From: Lacrimispora defluvii
Lineage (GTDB): Bacteria > Bacillota > Clostridia > Lachnospirales > Lachnospiraceae
Direction: 5' to 3'
Length of the DNA stretch: 64,000 bases
NCBI GenBank assembly: GCA_013036995.1
Contig: JAAOXG010000013.1
Coordinates: 1 to 64,000 of the forward strand
Below are positions 28,097-35,976 of this stretch, piece by piece. Within the stretch, counting starts at the first letter, position 1. Each line of letters starts with the position of its first letter. The notes beneath the pieces are model-generated. The model saw only the letters and a program-made list of their open reading frames with translations, ran no database searches and was not told the DNA's origin. The translations under genes were made by a program, and so were the position numbers.

Positions 28097-28133
28097 AAGG
28101 CATCCGAAAGTATTTATTCCTTCCGGATGCCTT
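28097..28133 (-). promoter_or_regulatory. Intercistronic hairpin after the exported-protein gene
   Basis: Arms 28133-28120 and 28110-28097 form a 14-bp stem with one G-U pair and a loop of nine bases. No T-run follows on either strand, so it looks like a processing or stability hairpin or a leaky terminator that would give the first gene more mRNA than the membrane genes. Confidence 0.6.
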
Positions 28134-28146
28134 ATATTAGTTGAGA

Positions 28147-28533
28147 TTATGCATGTGTATATGTATATACGGCAGCTGCACCATATGTGCTGCCTCCTTG
28201 TACACCATGAGCACCATAAAGGGCATATGCATTAGAAGGAATATATCTCCAGGATCCACTAAAGTATGTATCCCCCCTTGAACTACTAATATTTTGCTGC
28301 TTTTCAATTGTGTTACCATTCTTATCTTGAATAGTTCCGCCAATTGTCAAGTAAGCTCTATCCTCGTTCTTTGAAACAGATGTAACATATGATCCAGAAC
28401 TGCTCAGATTTCCATAAAGAGTACCATAACCCTTAGTTGATGTGGAATTGCTTCCAGCAAAAGCAGTAAGCGGCAGACATGTTACCATAGCCACAGTAAC
28501 TAAAACACCAGCAATTTTCTTACCCTTAAACAT
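28147..28533 (-). CDS. Small exported Gly/Ser/Tyr-rich protein
   Basis: This 128-residue precursor has a Sec signal (MFKGKKIAGVLVTVAMVTC start, likely cleavage after AFA near residue 26). The mature part, about 102 residues, has no Cys and is rich in Gly, Ser, Tyr and Asn, with LTIGGTIQDKNGN and SWRYIPSNAYALYGAHGVQG segments. Position as first gene before lipoproteins and an ABC exporter-like set recalls bacteriocin loci such as lactococcin 972, but I see no convincing family match. AAAGGAGGT precedes the ATG. Confidence 0.75.
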   Translation of the reverse strand: MFKGKKIAGVLVTVAMVTCLPLTAFAGSNSTSTKGYGTLYGNLSSSGSYVTSVSKNEDRAYLTIGGTIQDKNGNTIEKQQNISSSRGDTYFSGSWRYIPSNAYALYGAHGVQGGSTYGAAAVYTYTHA

Positions 28534-28569
28534 ACTTATACCTCCTTTTAATATAAACGTTAAATCAGA

Positions 28570-28584
28570 TCAATGAGAAACCAT
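28570..28584 (-). other. Four-codon mini-ORF in the operon leader
   Basis: The leader contains ATG GTT TCT CAT TGA (MVSH) preceded by GGAGGG at ideal spacing, 36 bases before the exported-protein start. A second start with GAAGGTGA and only two codons lies slightly upstream. Ribosomes could load here and influence the main gene. Confidence 0.35.
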
Positions 28585-28643
28585 TGTGTGCCCTCCTAAC
28601 TAGCCCATTGTAATCACCTTCTCTCTCAGATGTGAGTATTATT

Positions 28644-28672
28644 GAAAAACAGAATTAAATATCTGTTTTTTC
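28644..28672 (-). promoter_or_regulatory. Terminator-like hairpin in the operon leader
   Basis: Arms AAAAACAG and CTGTTTTT (28645-28652, 28663-28670) pair perfectly around a 10-base loop in the 230-base 5' leader. The T-run lies in the right arm, as in weak attenuators. It is compatible with leader-controlled transcription of the downstream operon. Confidence 0.4.
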
Positions 28673-28772
28673 ACAATGCTACAAAAAAGCTTGTTTACAC
28701 CTCTCCCAATATTGACTTTAAAATAGATGTAACGCTATAATTAATGATACAGTATTTTATTACTATGTCTTT

Positions 28773-28800
28773 ATTATAATGCTATATTGATTTTTGTCAA
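28773..28800 (-). promoter_or_regulatory. Promoter of the exported-protein/ABC operon
   Basis: The minus strand has TTGACA (28800-28795), 16 bases and TATAAT (28778-28773), a full consensus in both boxes. It gives a leader of about 230 bases. Its -35 is 20 bases from the -35 of the divergent promoter. Confidence 0.75.
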
Positions 28801-28820
28801 GTCTTCATATATTATTTTAA

Positions 28821-28849
28821 TTGACATATTATTTAATTACTGATAAAAT
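28821..28849 (+). promoter_or_regulatory. Divergent promoter of the 33-aa peptide gene
   Basis: TTGACA (28821-28826), 17 bases and TAAAAT (28844-28849) lie 45 bases before the small ORF. Together with the ribosome site and terminator it makes a complete short transcription unit. Confidence 0.65.
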
Positions 28850-28893
28850 TTAAAAAAGCAGAGTTGAAAGTATTCTATAAAGGTGTGTGAAGC

Positions 28894-28995
28894 ATGACTA
28901 ATAAATTACCAAAAATCAGTGAACGTGAAAAAGATGTAATGACCATTAACTTAACGAAATCAAAATGGATCGGAGAATGGGAACTGGTAGAATAG
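28894..28995 (+). CDS. 33-aa peptide gene, function unknown
   Basis: An ATG with AAGGTG eight bases upstream opens 33 codons (MTNKLPKISEREKDVM at the start, WIGEWELVE at the end). It has a consensus promoter 45 bases upstream and a strong terminator 54 bases downstream, so it is set up as a gene. The peptide is charged with no hydrophobic leader. The LPKISEREKDVM segment faintly recalls the first helix of BlaI-like or LuxR-like regulators, so a remnant is possible. It is divergent from the exported-protein operon, which suggests a link. Confidence 0.45.
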   Translation: MTNKLPKISEREKDVMTINLTKSKWIGEWELVE

Positions 28996-29048
28996 ATCTA
29001 GTTCCCAATGGATTCTACATAAATTTCAATATTATTTATTTGATTCAC

Positions 29049-29107
29049 AAAACGTCTTAATACCAATCCAAACGGTCATAGAAGGAATGGTATTAAGACG
29101 TTTTTTG
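29049..29107 (+). terminator. Rho-independent terminator after the 33-aa gene
   Basis: Arms 29049-29065 and 29088-29104 form a perfect 17-bp stem (AAAACGTCTTAATACCA and its complement) with T6 at the end. The 22-base loop is long. It lies between the peptide gene and the pectate lyase. Confidence 0.85.
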
Positions 29108-29281
29108 TTTATCTCAGGTAATATTCAAACAACTTAGTATATCCGTCCAAACCATTGCATTGTATTTCATGGAGCAATGATTATAATATTCAGTTATAGA
29201 AAACACGGATCCGATTTTCTGTAAATAAAGTTATTTTATAAGCAGTTAAAAGAATCTATGAATATTACAAGGAGAAGAAAT

Positions 29282-30960
29282 ATGAAAGATAATTGGAATA
29301 TAATTATTAAAAAACTGTTGTTTTTTGCTCTAATACTTACGATGATATCAGGTAATTATATACTGCCAGCATCCGCAGCAGGTATCTTGCTGACCGAGAG
29401 TGGAGGCTGGTTTGAAAGTGCTTATATCAAATGGAATCCTGTCAGCAATGCAGTGTCTTACAATGTATATATTAAACCTTCAATTGCAGACGATTCTGCT
29501 TACGTGCAAATTGATAATGAATTAATAAGAAAGTATCCCGCCTATTGGAGAGCTGATGCGGTAGGTCTTGCAGCCGGCCAGTACATTATGAAGGCAGAGG
29601 CAATCCTCCCTAATAACACGAAAGAAAGCATTATTTCCGGCGTTATCACCGTAAGGGCAAACGACAGAACCGGATTTGCTTTTTCCCGTGACTCCCAGTA
29701 TAAATCCGGATCTGGCGCGTATAGGGAAAACGGAATCTTAAAGAAAATGCACAGGTAATTTATGTGACTTCTGAAACTGCAAAAACCGTATCTCTTGATG
29801 TTAAGGTAAACAGTTCCGGCAAAAAGCAAACAGGTACCGGTATTGGTGAGATTTTAACTTTGCGTCAAAAAGGATACGACACAACTCCTCTTGCTATCCG
29901 CTTCATCGGACAGGTTACGGACAGCAATATGTCTGGAGAGCTAAACAGCAATGGATACCTTGAGGTAAAAGGAAAAACACCCTGCAAAGAAATGAATATG
30001 ACATTAGAAGGTATTGGCGATGATGCAACTGCATATGGATGGGGTTTTTTAATCAGAAATTGCGGAAACCTGGAAATCAGGAATTTAGGAATCATGCTGT
30101 TCCCTGACGATGGAATTTCACTTGATACGGCTAATTGTAATGTCTGGGTTCATAATAATGATATCTTTTACGGAAAAGCAGGATCCGATGCAGATCAGGC
30201 TAAAGGGGACGGCTCTGCTGACGTGAAGAGCGGATCCTCATATGTAACCCTCTCCTACAATCATTTCTGGGATTCCGGGAAATGTTCTCTTTGCGGAATG
30301 AAGGATACGGCAGAATTTTTTGTAACTTACCATCATAACTGGTACGATCATTCCGATTCCCGCCATCCAAGAATCCGTGCAGCCTCCGTTCATATTTATA
30401 ACAATTATTTTGACGGTAATGCAAAATACGGCGTTGGGGTAACAAAGGGAAGTTCTGCATTTGTAGAATCAAACTATTTCAGACATTGCAAATACCCGAT
30501 GATGAGTTCTTTGCAAGGCACCGATGCTTTGGGTCAGGGTACGTTTTCCGGAGAAAACGGGGGTATGATCAAAGCCTATAACAATAGAATAGAAAATGCC
30601 TCCAGTCTGATCTATGCAAACTCCAATGAAGGAACCACAGGCAAAAGCCCGGTCTCCTTTGATGCATATTTAGCATCTGCAAGAAATGAAACCGTTCCCA
30701 GTCTTTATAAAACGATTGCAGGCAGTACTGCTTACAATAATTTTGATACCGCCATAGACATTGGCGTCAGCCTATCTGGTATTGATCCCGTAAGTAATGT
30801 TGAAGGAATTGTTACAACAAGTGCCGGGCGGTTAAATCAGGGTGACTTTACCTGGAAATTTAATAATGCAGTTGATGATACTTCTTCTGACTTAAATACA
30901 GCATTAATGTCCAAAATCAGAAGCTATACAACAAATCTAATATCAGTTGGAGGAAATTAA
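29282..30960 (+). pseudogene. Secreted pectate lyase, PL1, single frameshift
   Basis: A signal peptide (MKDNWNIIIKKLLFFALIL, cleavage near ASAAG), a fibronectin-like N-terminal module and the PL1 beta-helix are all encoded, but in two frames. Frame one runs to 29758; the enzyme continues in another frame from before 29764. Reading ENAQVIYVTS across the junction requires one more A in the run near 29740-29742, so one base is missing. The catalytic end shows DDGISLD for calcium and SRHPRIR with the catalytic-type Arg. AAGGAGA precedes the ATG. A sequencing error in the A-run cannot be excluded. Confidence 0.88.
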
Positions 30961-31000
30961 TCTCCAGACACCGGGGTGCCGCAAAATAGCTGAATGATAG

Positions 31001-31561
31001 TTATTGAGCGGCATCTTCCCTTCTATTGTTATCAGTACATATACCATTCACATAAGCAACTAACGAATCTATGCTTTGCTTATTCTCAAAATTTACCTTT
31101 GAGTTATAAGTATCCAGAAATTCTTTGTCCTCCCCATCCCTTTCATAATCAGGCTTTTTTTGAATCATGCTTTTCATCATAGCCATCATGGTTTTATGAA
31201 CTGGTCCCAGCTTTTTATAGTCTATTCCTCCCCGTAAATGAAATAACTTCGTGTATTTCAATAGCTGTGGCGTAAAGTTTTTATTTATAATCGCACTGTA
31301 ATCCGTTGTACAGGGATCCGCTAATCCCACAGTAAACACGATGAGATTCTTGCAGGAATTTTGAGTAACCAGTTTTACACCTGCAATACCACCTGCATAC
31401 AAACCGCCTCCATAGATAACAATATCATATTTACTCAGATCTTTGGGATTCACCGTCCTGGCGGGGAATAAATCTGCCTTTAATTCCTCCGCAATCCATT
31501 TGGCATATTGGCTGGTAGAGCCATATTTTGAGGTATATGTGACTAAAATTTTATTAGACAT
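31001..31561 (-). CDS. Flavodoxin-domain protein
   Basis: This 186-residue FMN-binding protein has TYTSKYGSTSQYAKWIAEEL (phosphate loop) and DIVIYGGGLYAGGIAG (second FMN loop), as in the HemG-like flavodoxin family (PF12724). Its C-terminus lacks a membrane segment. It could reduce quinones or porphyrinogen, or act in stress defence. GGAGGG lies before the ATG, which is inside the end of the MarR gene, so the two genes are translationally coupled and MarR probably controls both. Confidence 0.85.
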   Translation of the reverse strand: MSNKILVTYTSKYGSTSQYAKWIAEELKADLFPARTVNPKDLSKYDIVIYGGGLYAGGIAGVKLVTQNSCKNLIVFTVGLADPCTTDYSAIINKNFTPQLLKYTKLFHLRGGIDYKKLGPVHKTMMAMMKSMIQKKPDYERDGEDKEFLDTYNSKVNFENKQSIDSLVAYVNGICTDNNRREDAAQ

Positions 31562-32015
31562 CTGCTGTCCCTCCGTTTATGTTACCCAGGTTCTCAAATA
31601 TTGTGATCAGCGAACCACTTAAACCGGTGATCTCATCCGTGCTCATGCCAGAGAACATTTCAGCCATGAACATTGTTGCAATCATTTCATTGTCTTTATC
31701 CCATTGCTGGCACTGATCGGTTGCGGCTATCCGCATGGCCCTGCCATCCATCTCATCATTATAAATGGTCACAAAACCTTTTTCGGCCAGTTTCATTACA
31801 AGCTGCTTTGTATTCTGGTGAGAGGTATCACATGCTGCCGCAAGTTGCTTTAAGGTAGGTGGCTGATCAAATAGTCCCAATACAAGAATTACAAACCATT
31901 GTTTTGCAGTCAGGTCTTTCATCTGGGAATCCATCTTGCTTTGCAGACGATTGGCAATTCGAAACAAATACCCAAATACAATCAGCCTTTTATCCATATT
32001 TTCAAAATCGTACAT
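31554..32015 (-). CDS. MarR-family regulator of the flavodoxin gene
   Basis: This 153-residue MarR protein has PTLKQLAAACDTSHQNTKQLVMKL as the DNA-binding region, described here by its position at residues 55-78, and DGRAMRIAATDQC as the wing. The ATG with GGAGG eight bases before it is chosen over a GTG six bases upstream. It overlaps the flavodoxin gene by eight bases. A perfect inverted repeat covers the -10 of its promoter (32030-32071), so autoregulation is likely. The inducer is unknown. Confidence 0.87.
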   Translation of the reverse strand: MYDFENMDKRLIVFGYLFRIANRLQSKMDSQMKDLTAKQWFVILVLGLFDQPPTLKQLAAACDTSHQNTKQLVMKLAEKGFVTIYNDEMDGRAMRIAATDQCQQWDKDNEMIATMFMAEMFSGMSTDEITGLSGSLITIFENLGNINGGTADV

Positions 32016-32029
32016 TAACACGCCTCCAA

Positions 32030-32087
32030 ATAGGTAATATATTATCTATATATACGTATTATATTACCTATCTACGGCTGCTGTCAA
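32030..32087 (-). promoter_or_regulatory. Promoter and MarR operator
   Basis: On the minus strand TTGACA (32087-32082), 18 bases and TATAAT (32063-32058) precede the MarR gene. A perfect 12-bp inverted repeat, ATAGGTAATATA (32030-32041 and 32060-32071, 18-base spacer), overlaps the -10 and the start region. Confidence 0.75.
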
Positions 32088-32125
32088 TGAAAATTTCTTA
32101 TCATAACCATTCATATGCTAAAACG

Positions 32126-32163
32126 CCGTACTCAACCCACGACATGGTCCGGGTTGAGTACGG
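32126..32163 (-). terminator. Terminator after the alpha/beta hydrolase gene
   Basis: Arms 32163-32151 and 32138-32126 form a perfect 13-bp GC-rich stem (CCGTACTCAACCC and complement) with a 12-base loop; CGTTTT follows on the minus strand. It lies between the hydrolase stop and the MarR promoter. Confidence 0.65.
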
Positions 32164-32190
32164 AAAACATATCCAGTATTAAGGAAGGAA

Positions 32191-33357
32191 CTAACTATCA
32201 CTTGGGCGAGGTGCTGCCGGACCAAGCCCGATGGAGCAGAGCCAGTTCAGCGCTACCTCGTGGAGCACATTGATGTTGTCAACCTGACAATGTTCTAATC
32301 CACCAAGTCGTCTGTCCTCTATCGGGAAGAACGTCTTGTTTTTGGAACCGGCCTGCTCGTAATTCTTCCAGGCTTGTGTCAGCGGATTTGGCTGAACCAA
32401 TATCTCTTCCGCACCGTGCATCACAAGAAGCGGGCATTCTATCTGGTGGAGTACGCCCTCCAGATTGTAGGCAAAACGCGGATTGCCCGCAAAGTCATCC
32501 AGGCTTTTTGCTCCCAGGATTCTCATACCGTGGGCGGCCAGACTGGGCGGCATCCATTTAAGCATTGCTTCCCAGTCGAACGCATGCGTTCCACCGTCGG
32601 AAATGACGGCAGCAATTCTGTGATCAAATGAAGCAAACCGCAGAGAGTCGTATGCAGCAAAGCTCTCACCGTGCACGATAATCTTATCCGGATCGACTTC
32701 CGGACGTGTCAGAAGAAAGTCGATTGCCCGTGAATGGAAGGCCTCGCTGTCAGCTCGTCTCCCCTTTCCCTTCTCATACATTGACAGGCCGGTACCAGGC
32801 TGGTCATATACCAGAAAGTTATATCCACACGAAATAAAGGCAGGACCCAGCCAGAAATAGTTCTCAATTGACCACTCATCACCACCGTTGAGCGCAAAAA
32901 CGGTCGGCTTCGGGCCTTTTATCCATGGAGGCGAGAAGAAGTACCCATTCAGTTTAACACCCTCATAATCGACCTGGATTTTCTCCGGGGGAACATCAAA
33001 GTATTTTCCGGCAGCCTCGAAGAGTTCATTTACCTTATTAAACAGAGCGATTTTCTCAGTGTCATCACTCATCACAGAATATTCCGCAATTCGGTAGTAA
33101 TTACAGGCGCGGATATAGCAGTTTCGTGCTGTATACCAGTTACCAGTGGCTTCGGCCTCCTTCCCGTGCTTTTCCAGGGCCTGTGCCGTTATAATCCATT
33201 CCCTATGCCATGTATCCTTATCGTTTGGATCAATTTTTTTGCAGGCTTCATAGATTTCGGTGACATCTGTAGCACCGAGGCTTGCCATCCCCAGCGCTTT
33301 GGTAACCTGGTATGACATCATGTAATTATCTGGCCAACGGCTGAATTCAACTGACAT
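32191..33357 (-). CDS. Alpha/beta hydrolase with helical N-terminal domain
   Basis: This 388-residue protein has a helical N-terminal part (about 1-125) and a C-terminal alpha/beta-hydrolase domain. The nucleophile elbow is VHGESFAAY, with Ala where GxSxG has its last Gly, the acid region is MHGAEEILVQ, and the His is in LEHCQVDN. The layout resembles 2,6-dihydroxypseudooxynicotine hydrolase-like C-C or ester hydrolases. The base composition looks richer in G and C than its neighbours, hinting at transfer. AAAGGAGG precedes the ATG. The substrate is unknown. Confidence 0.82.
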   Translation of the reverse strand: MSVEFSRWPDNYMMSYQVTKALGMASLGATDVTEIYEACKKIDPNDKDTWHREWIITAQALEKHGKEAEATGNWYTARNCYIRACNYYRIAEYSVMSDDTEKIALFNKVNELFEAAGKYFDVPPEKIQVDYEGVKLNGYFFSPPWIKGPKPTVFALNGGDEWSIENYFWLGPAFISCGYNFLVYDQPGTGLSMYEKGKGRRADSEAFHSRAIDFLLTRPEVDPDKIIVHGESFAAYDSLRFASFDHRIAAVISDGGTHAFDWEAMLKWMPPSLAAHGMRILGAKSLDDFAGNPRFAYNLEGVLHQIECPLLVMHGAEEILVQPNPLTQAWKNYEQAGSKNKTFFPIEDRRLGGLEHCQVDNINVLHEVALNWLCSIGLGPAAPRPSDS

Positions 33358-33533
33358 TCCAATATCCTCCTTTTACGTCATAGAAATAATCTTTCGTCAT
33401 ATAGCTTTACTCCTTTCAATTTCTTGTATCGTTTTCGGCTACAAGAGAATCTTACAATGCAAAGATAAAGCGTCAGTTAAAAGAAAATAAATATTAGTAA
33501 AGAGAATATAAAAAATTATGAAGCACTTTCGTA

Positions 33534-34583
33534 TTATATCACAAGAGGAAGGCTGAACTTTATTCCCAGACCACCATATGCGGAATGATAGGCAATAATT
33601 TTGCCACCATGATGCTCAATAATGGATTTACAGCTTGCAAGACCAAGTCCCATCCCCTCGTTCTGAATTTGCCGTGCCTGATCCACAGTGAAAAACTTGA
33701 GAAACAAAGAGGGGATATCCTTATCCGGCACCCCAATTCCGTTATCCTCAATTTGAAAGAAGGCATAATTCCCTTGTCGATACCCGGTCAAATACACTTT
33801 TAATTCATTTTTCCCTCCATATCTTACCGCATTACTGAAGAGATTACCAAATACCCGACGTATCATCGTTTCATTGGCCATTAACAACATGTTTCCTGTA
33901 AATGAATGATGACAGATAAACTCATAACAAAGTCCACCCAGCTCATATTCATATTCCTGGGCAATATCCTTAAATAATTTTAAAACATCCACAGGTTTGG
34001 TACTCATAGATTCTAACTCCAGTTTTTCTTTGGTGAAACTGGAGAAGTCATTGATAAGTTCTGCCATATATCTGGACTTCTTTTGAATCAGCTCATAATA
34101 TTCCTGCCTTTCAGTCTCTGACAGATCTTTGTGCACACTCAGCAATTCCGCAAAACCATTGATGGATGTTAAAGGTGTTTTTAAGTCGTGAGCAATCGCC
34201 GCAATCATGTCGATTTGCTCTTTGTTTGCCAGTTGAAGCCTTTCCTCCATATTATTAAAATGTTTGTAAAGTACACCAATTTCATCATTACTCTTTCGAG
34301 CGAGGGGAGACAATGGATGCTCAATATTTACCGCTTCCAGCCTGGCATTAAGTAACTGAATTGGTTTTTCTATACTAAAACGAATGTAGATAATCAGAAT
34401 ACTAAATATGATACAGGCAATGGCACAAATGGGAAGAAGTAAACCAACATACTGTGGAATCTGCAATGGACTTCCTATCGGTAAATGTGCTGCAAAAATA
34501 ATCTTCAGATATATTCCAATTGAAATCATAAAAACAAGAAACATCATCAGGAACAGAAGGGAAAGCTTTATTTTTAGTTTCAT
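33534..34583 (-). CDS. Sensor histidine kinase
   Basis: This 349-residue membrane kinase has two membrane segments (about 8-30 and 45-68), a very short external loop, a HAMP linker, the dimerisation/phosphorylation helix AIAHDLKTPLTSI (His132), and a catalytic domain with N-box GNLFSNAVRYG, DNGIGVP and GMGLGLASC. The tiny outer loop suggests membrane-event sensing, as in antibiotic-sensing kinases. It begins 5 bases after the response regulator gene. No obvious target operon adjoins it. Confidence 0.92.
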   Translation of the reverse strand: MKLKIKLSLLFLMMFLVFMISIGIYLKIIFAAHLPIGSPLQIPQYVGLLLPICAIACIIFSILIIYIRFSIEKPIQLLNARLEAVNIEHPLSPLARKSNDEIGVLYKHFNNMEERLQLANKEQIDMIAAIAHDLKTPLTSINGFAELLSVHKDLSETERQEYYELIQKKSRYMAELINDFSSFTKEKLELESMSTKPVDVLKLFKDIAQEYEYELGGLCYEFICHHSFTGNMLLMANETMIRRVFGNLFSNAVRYGGKNELKVYLTGYRQGNYAFFQIEDNGIGVPDKDIPSLFLKFFTVDQARQIQNEGMGLGLASCKSIIEHHGGKIIAYHSAYGGLGIKFSLPLVI

Positions 34584-34588
34584 GCTAT

Positions 34589-35281
34589 TTATTCACTTTC
34601 TGCATATTTATATCCTATGCCCCAAATTGTTTTAATAAAGTCACATTCATTACCAAGTTTCCTACGAATGTTTTTTATATGAACAGTTACGGTATTTATT
34701 TCTCCATATTCGTCTCCCCAGACATTTTCATAGATCTGCTCACGAGTCAATACCTGATTGGGGTAGCTCATAAGAAAAAACAATATCTGAAATTCCTTCG
34801 TTGATAAGTCCAGCTTTCTGCTATTAAGGAATGCTTCAAACGTCCTGTCGTTTAAAATGAGTGGAGAATTCTCTTTTTCTTTATCGGGATTAAGGCTATT
34901 CCACTCTTTAAACAGCCTGTCTGCTTTTCTGAAGTGAGCCTTTATCCTGGAGACAAGCTCCTGGCAGCTGAAAGGTTTGGTTAGGTAATCGTCTGCTCCT
35001 ATTTCAAGCCCAACAATTTTATCAATCTCCTTATCACGCGCGCTTAAAAACAGGATTGGAACAGTATAAGATTCCCGGATTCTTCGACAGGCATCCAGAC
35101 CATCCATGCCGGGCATCATTATATCAAGAACAATGAAATCAATGGGGATTTCTTTCAATACAGATAATGCCTCATCCCCGGAATATGCTGAAATCGTCTC
35201 AAATTGCTCGTATCTTAAACTCATAGTAATAAGTTTTACTATATCTTCATCATCGTCTACAACTAATATCTTCTTTTGCAT
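34589..35281 (-). CDS. Response regulator, OmpR/PhoB family
   Basis: This 230-residue protein has a receiver domain (phospho-acceptor Asp53 in VLDIMMPG, acidic pair DDDED at 9-13, Lys in TKPFS) and a C-terminal winged helix (LSTKEFQILFFLMSYPNQVLTREQ region). AAGGAGGG before the chosen ATG decides the start; the longest frame begins nine codons earlier. It forms a two-component pair with the following kinase gene. Its targets are unknown. Confidence 0.93.
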   Translation of the reverse strand: MQKKILVVDDDEDIVKLITMSLRYEQFETISAYSGDEALSVLKEIPIDFIVLDIMMPGMDGLDACRRIRESYTVPILFLSARDKEIDKIVGLEIGADDYLTKPFSCQELVSRIKAHFRKADRLFKEWNSLNPDKEKENSPLILNDRTFEAFLNSRKLDLSTKEFQILFFLMSYPNQVLTREQIYENVWGDEYGEINTVTVHIKNIRRKLGNECDFIKTIWGIGYKYAESE

Positions 35282-35496
35282 TTTTACACCCTCCTTAACA
35301 TAAGGCACTAAAGCACCTTATATGAATAATATATCACAACATATGCATTATTAAAGCTTTTTTATTATTTATGGGATTCATAAGAAGCTATATAAAACTA
35401 TTCAAGTTTTTTTTGTATAATAACTCTTTCCCTGCAAATAATATTTTTATTAATGCGAAGTAATTAAATAAATGATTATGCAGAGGAGCAAATTAT

Positions 35497-35736
35497 ATGA
35501 ATCGCGATAAACTTATAGCCCAGGTAAAAAATGAATACGCACGAATAGCCTCATCAGAATCCCAGCAGCACTTCCACCAGACCACAACCGAGATCACACC
35601 GGAAGCTTATTATGAAAACCTGTTAAGTAAAGTTATAAACGAAATTAACAACGGAACTTTTGATAATTTCAAATCCGGTGAAGAAGTAGTAACCGCTATT
35701 GCAAATGATAAAACCTGGCTTTCAGGCTGGAAATAA
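35497..35736 (+). CDS. 79-aa orphan protein
   Basis: This small soluble protein is rich in Asn, Glu and Ser, with predicted helices (MNRDKLIAQVKNEYARIA, AYYENLLSKVINEIN). A GAGGAG site, and a strong terminator 15 bases after the stop, mark it as a real single-gene unit. I recognise no family; no membrane segment, cysteine or DNA-binding motif is visible. It is divergent from the two-component system, which might control it. Confidence 0.7.
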   Translation: MNRDKLIAQVKNEYARIASSESQQHFHQTTTEITPEAYYENLLSKVINEINNGTFDNFKSGEEVVTAIANDKTWLSGWK

Positions 35737-35750
35737 ATACAAAGCTGCAG

Positions 35751-35790
35751 AAAAAAACGCAGTCCTTTTTTTAAGGGATTGCGTTTTTTT
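35751..35790 (+). terminator. Terminator of the 79-aa gene
   Basis: AACGCAGTCC (35756-35765) pairs with GGATTGCGTT (35776-35785, one G-U pair) around a T-rich loop, flanked by A7 and T7, a typical Rho-independent terminator. Confidence 0.88.
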
Positions 35791-35976
35791 AGCTTACCTG
35801 GCCGTACTTACGAAACCCAAATAGAGTATCCACATCTCATGAGAGCGCCGTCCATTTGATACCATCTTCCCCGATTCCCGGACGAATAATCTTAGAGCAG
35901 CTTCTTGATACCCAAGCACTGAAGGCACAATAATATTTTCTTTCTGAACCTTTAAATATAAAGTACATTCCTCTCA

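Noticed and set aside
28147-28533. Lactococcin 972 precursor
   Set aside because: The context is similar, but the mature protein is longer and I could not see the family's conserved pattern, so the family name is not used.
29740-29764. Two separate pectate-lyase genes
   Set aside because: The second frame has no ribosome site and begins in the middle of the family's conserved sequence, so this is one gene with a frameshift.
32376-32561. Open frames on the plus strand across the hydrolase gene
   Set aside because: They are shadows of the GC-richer hydrolase gene with no ribosome sites or family motifs.
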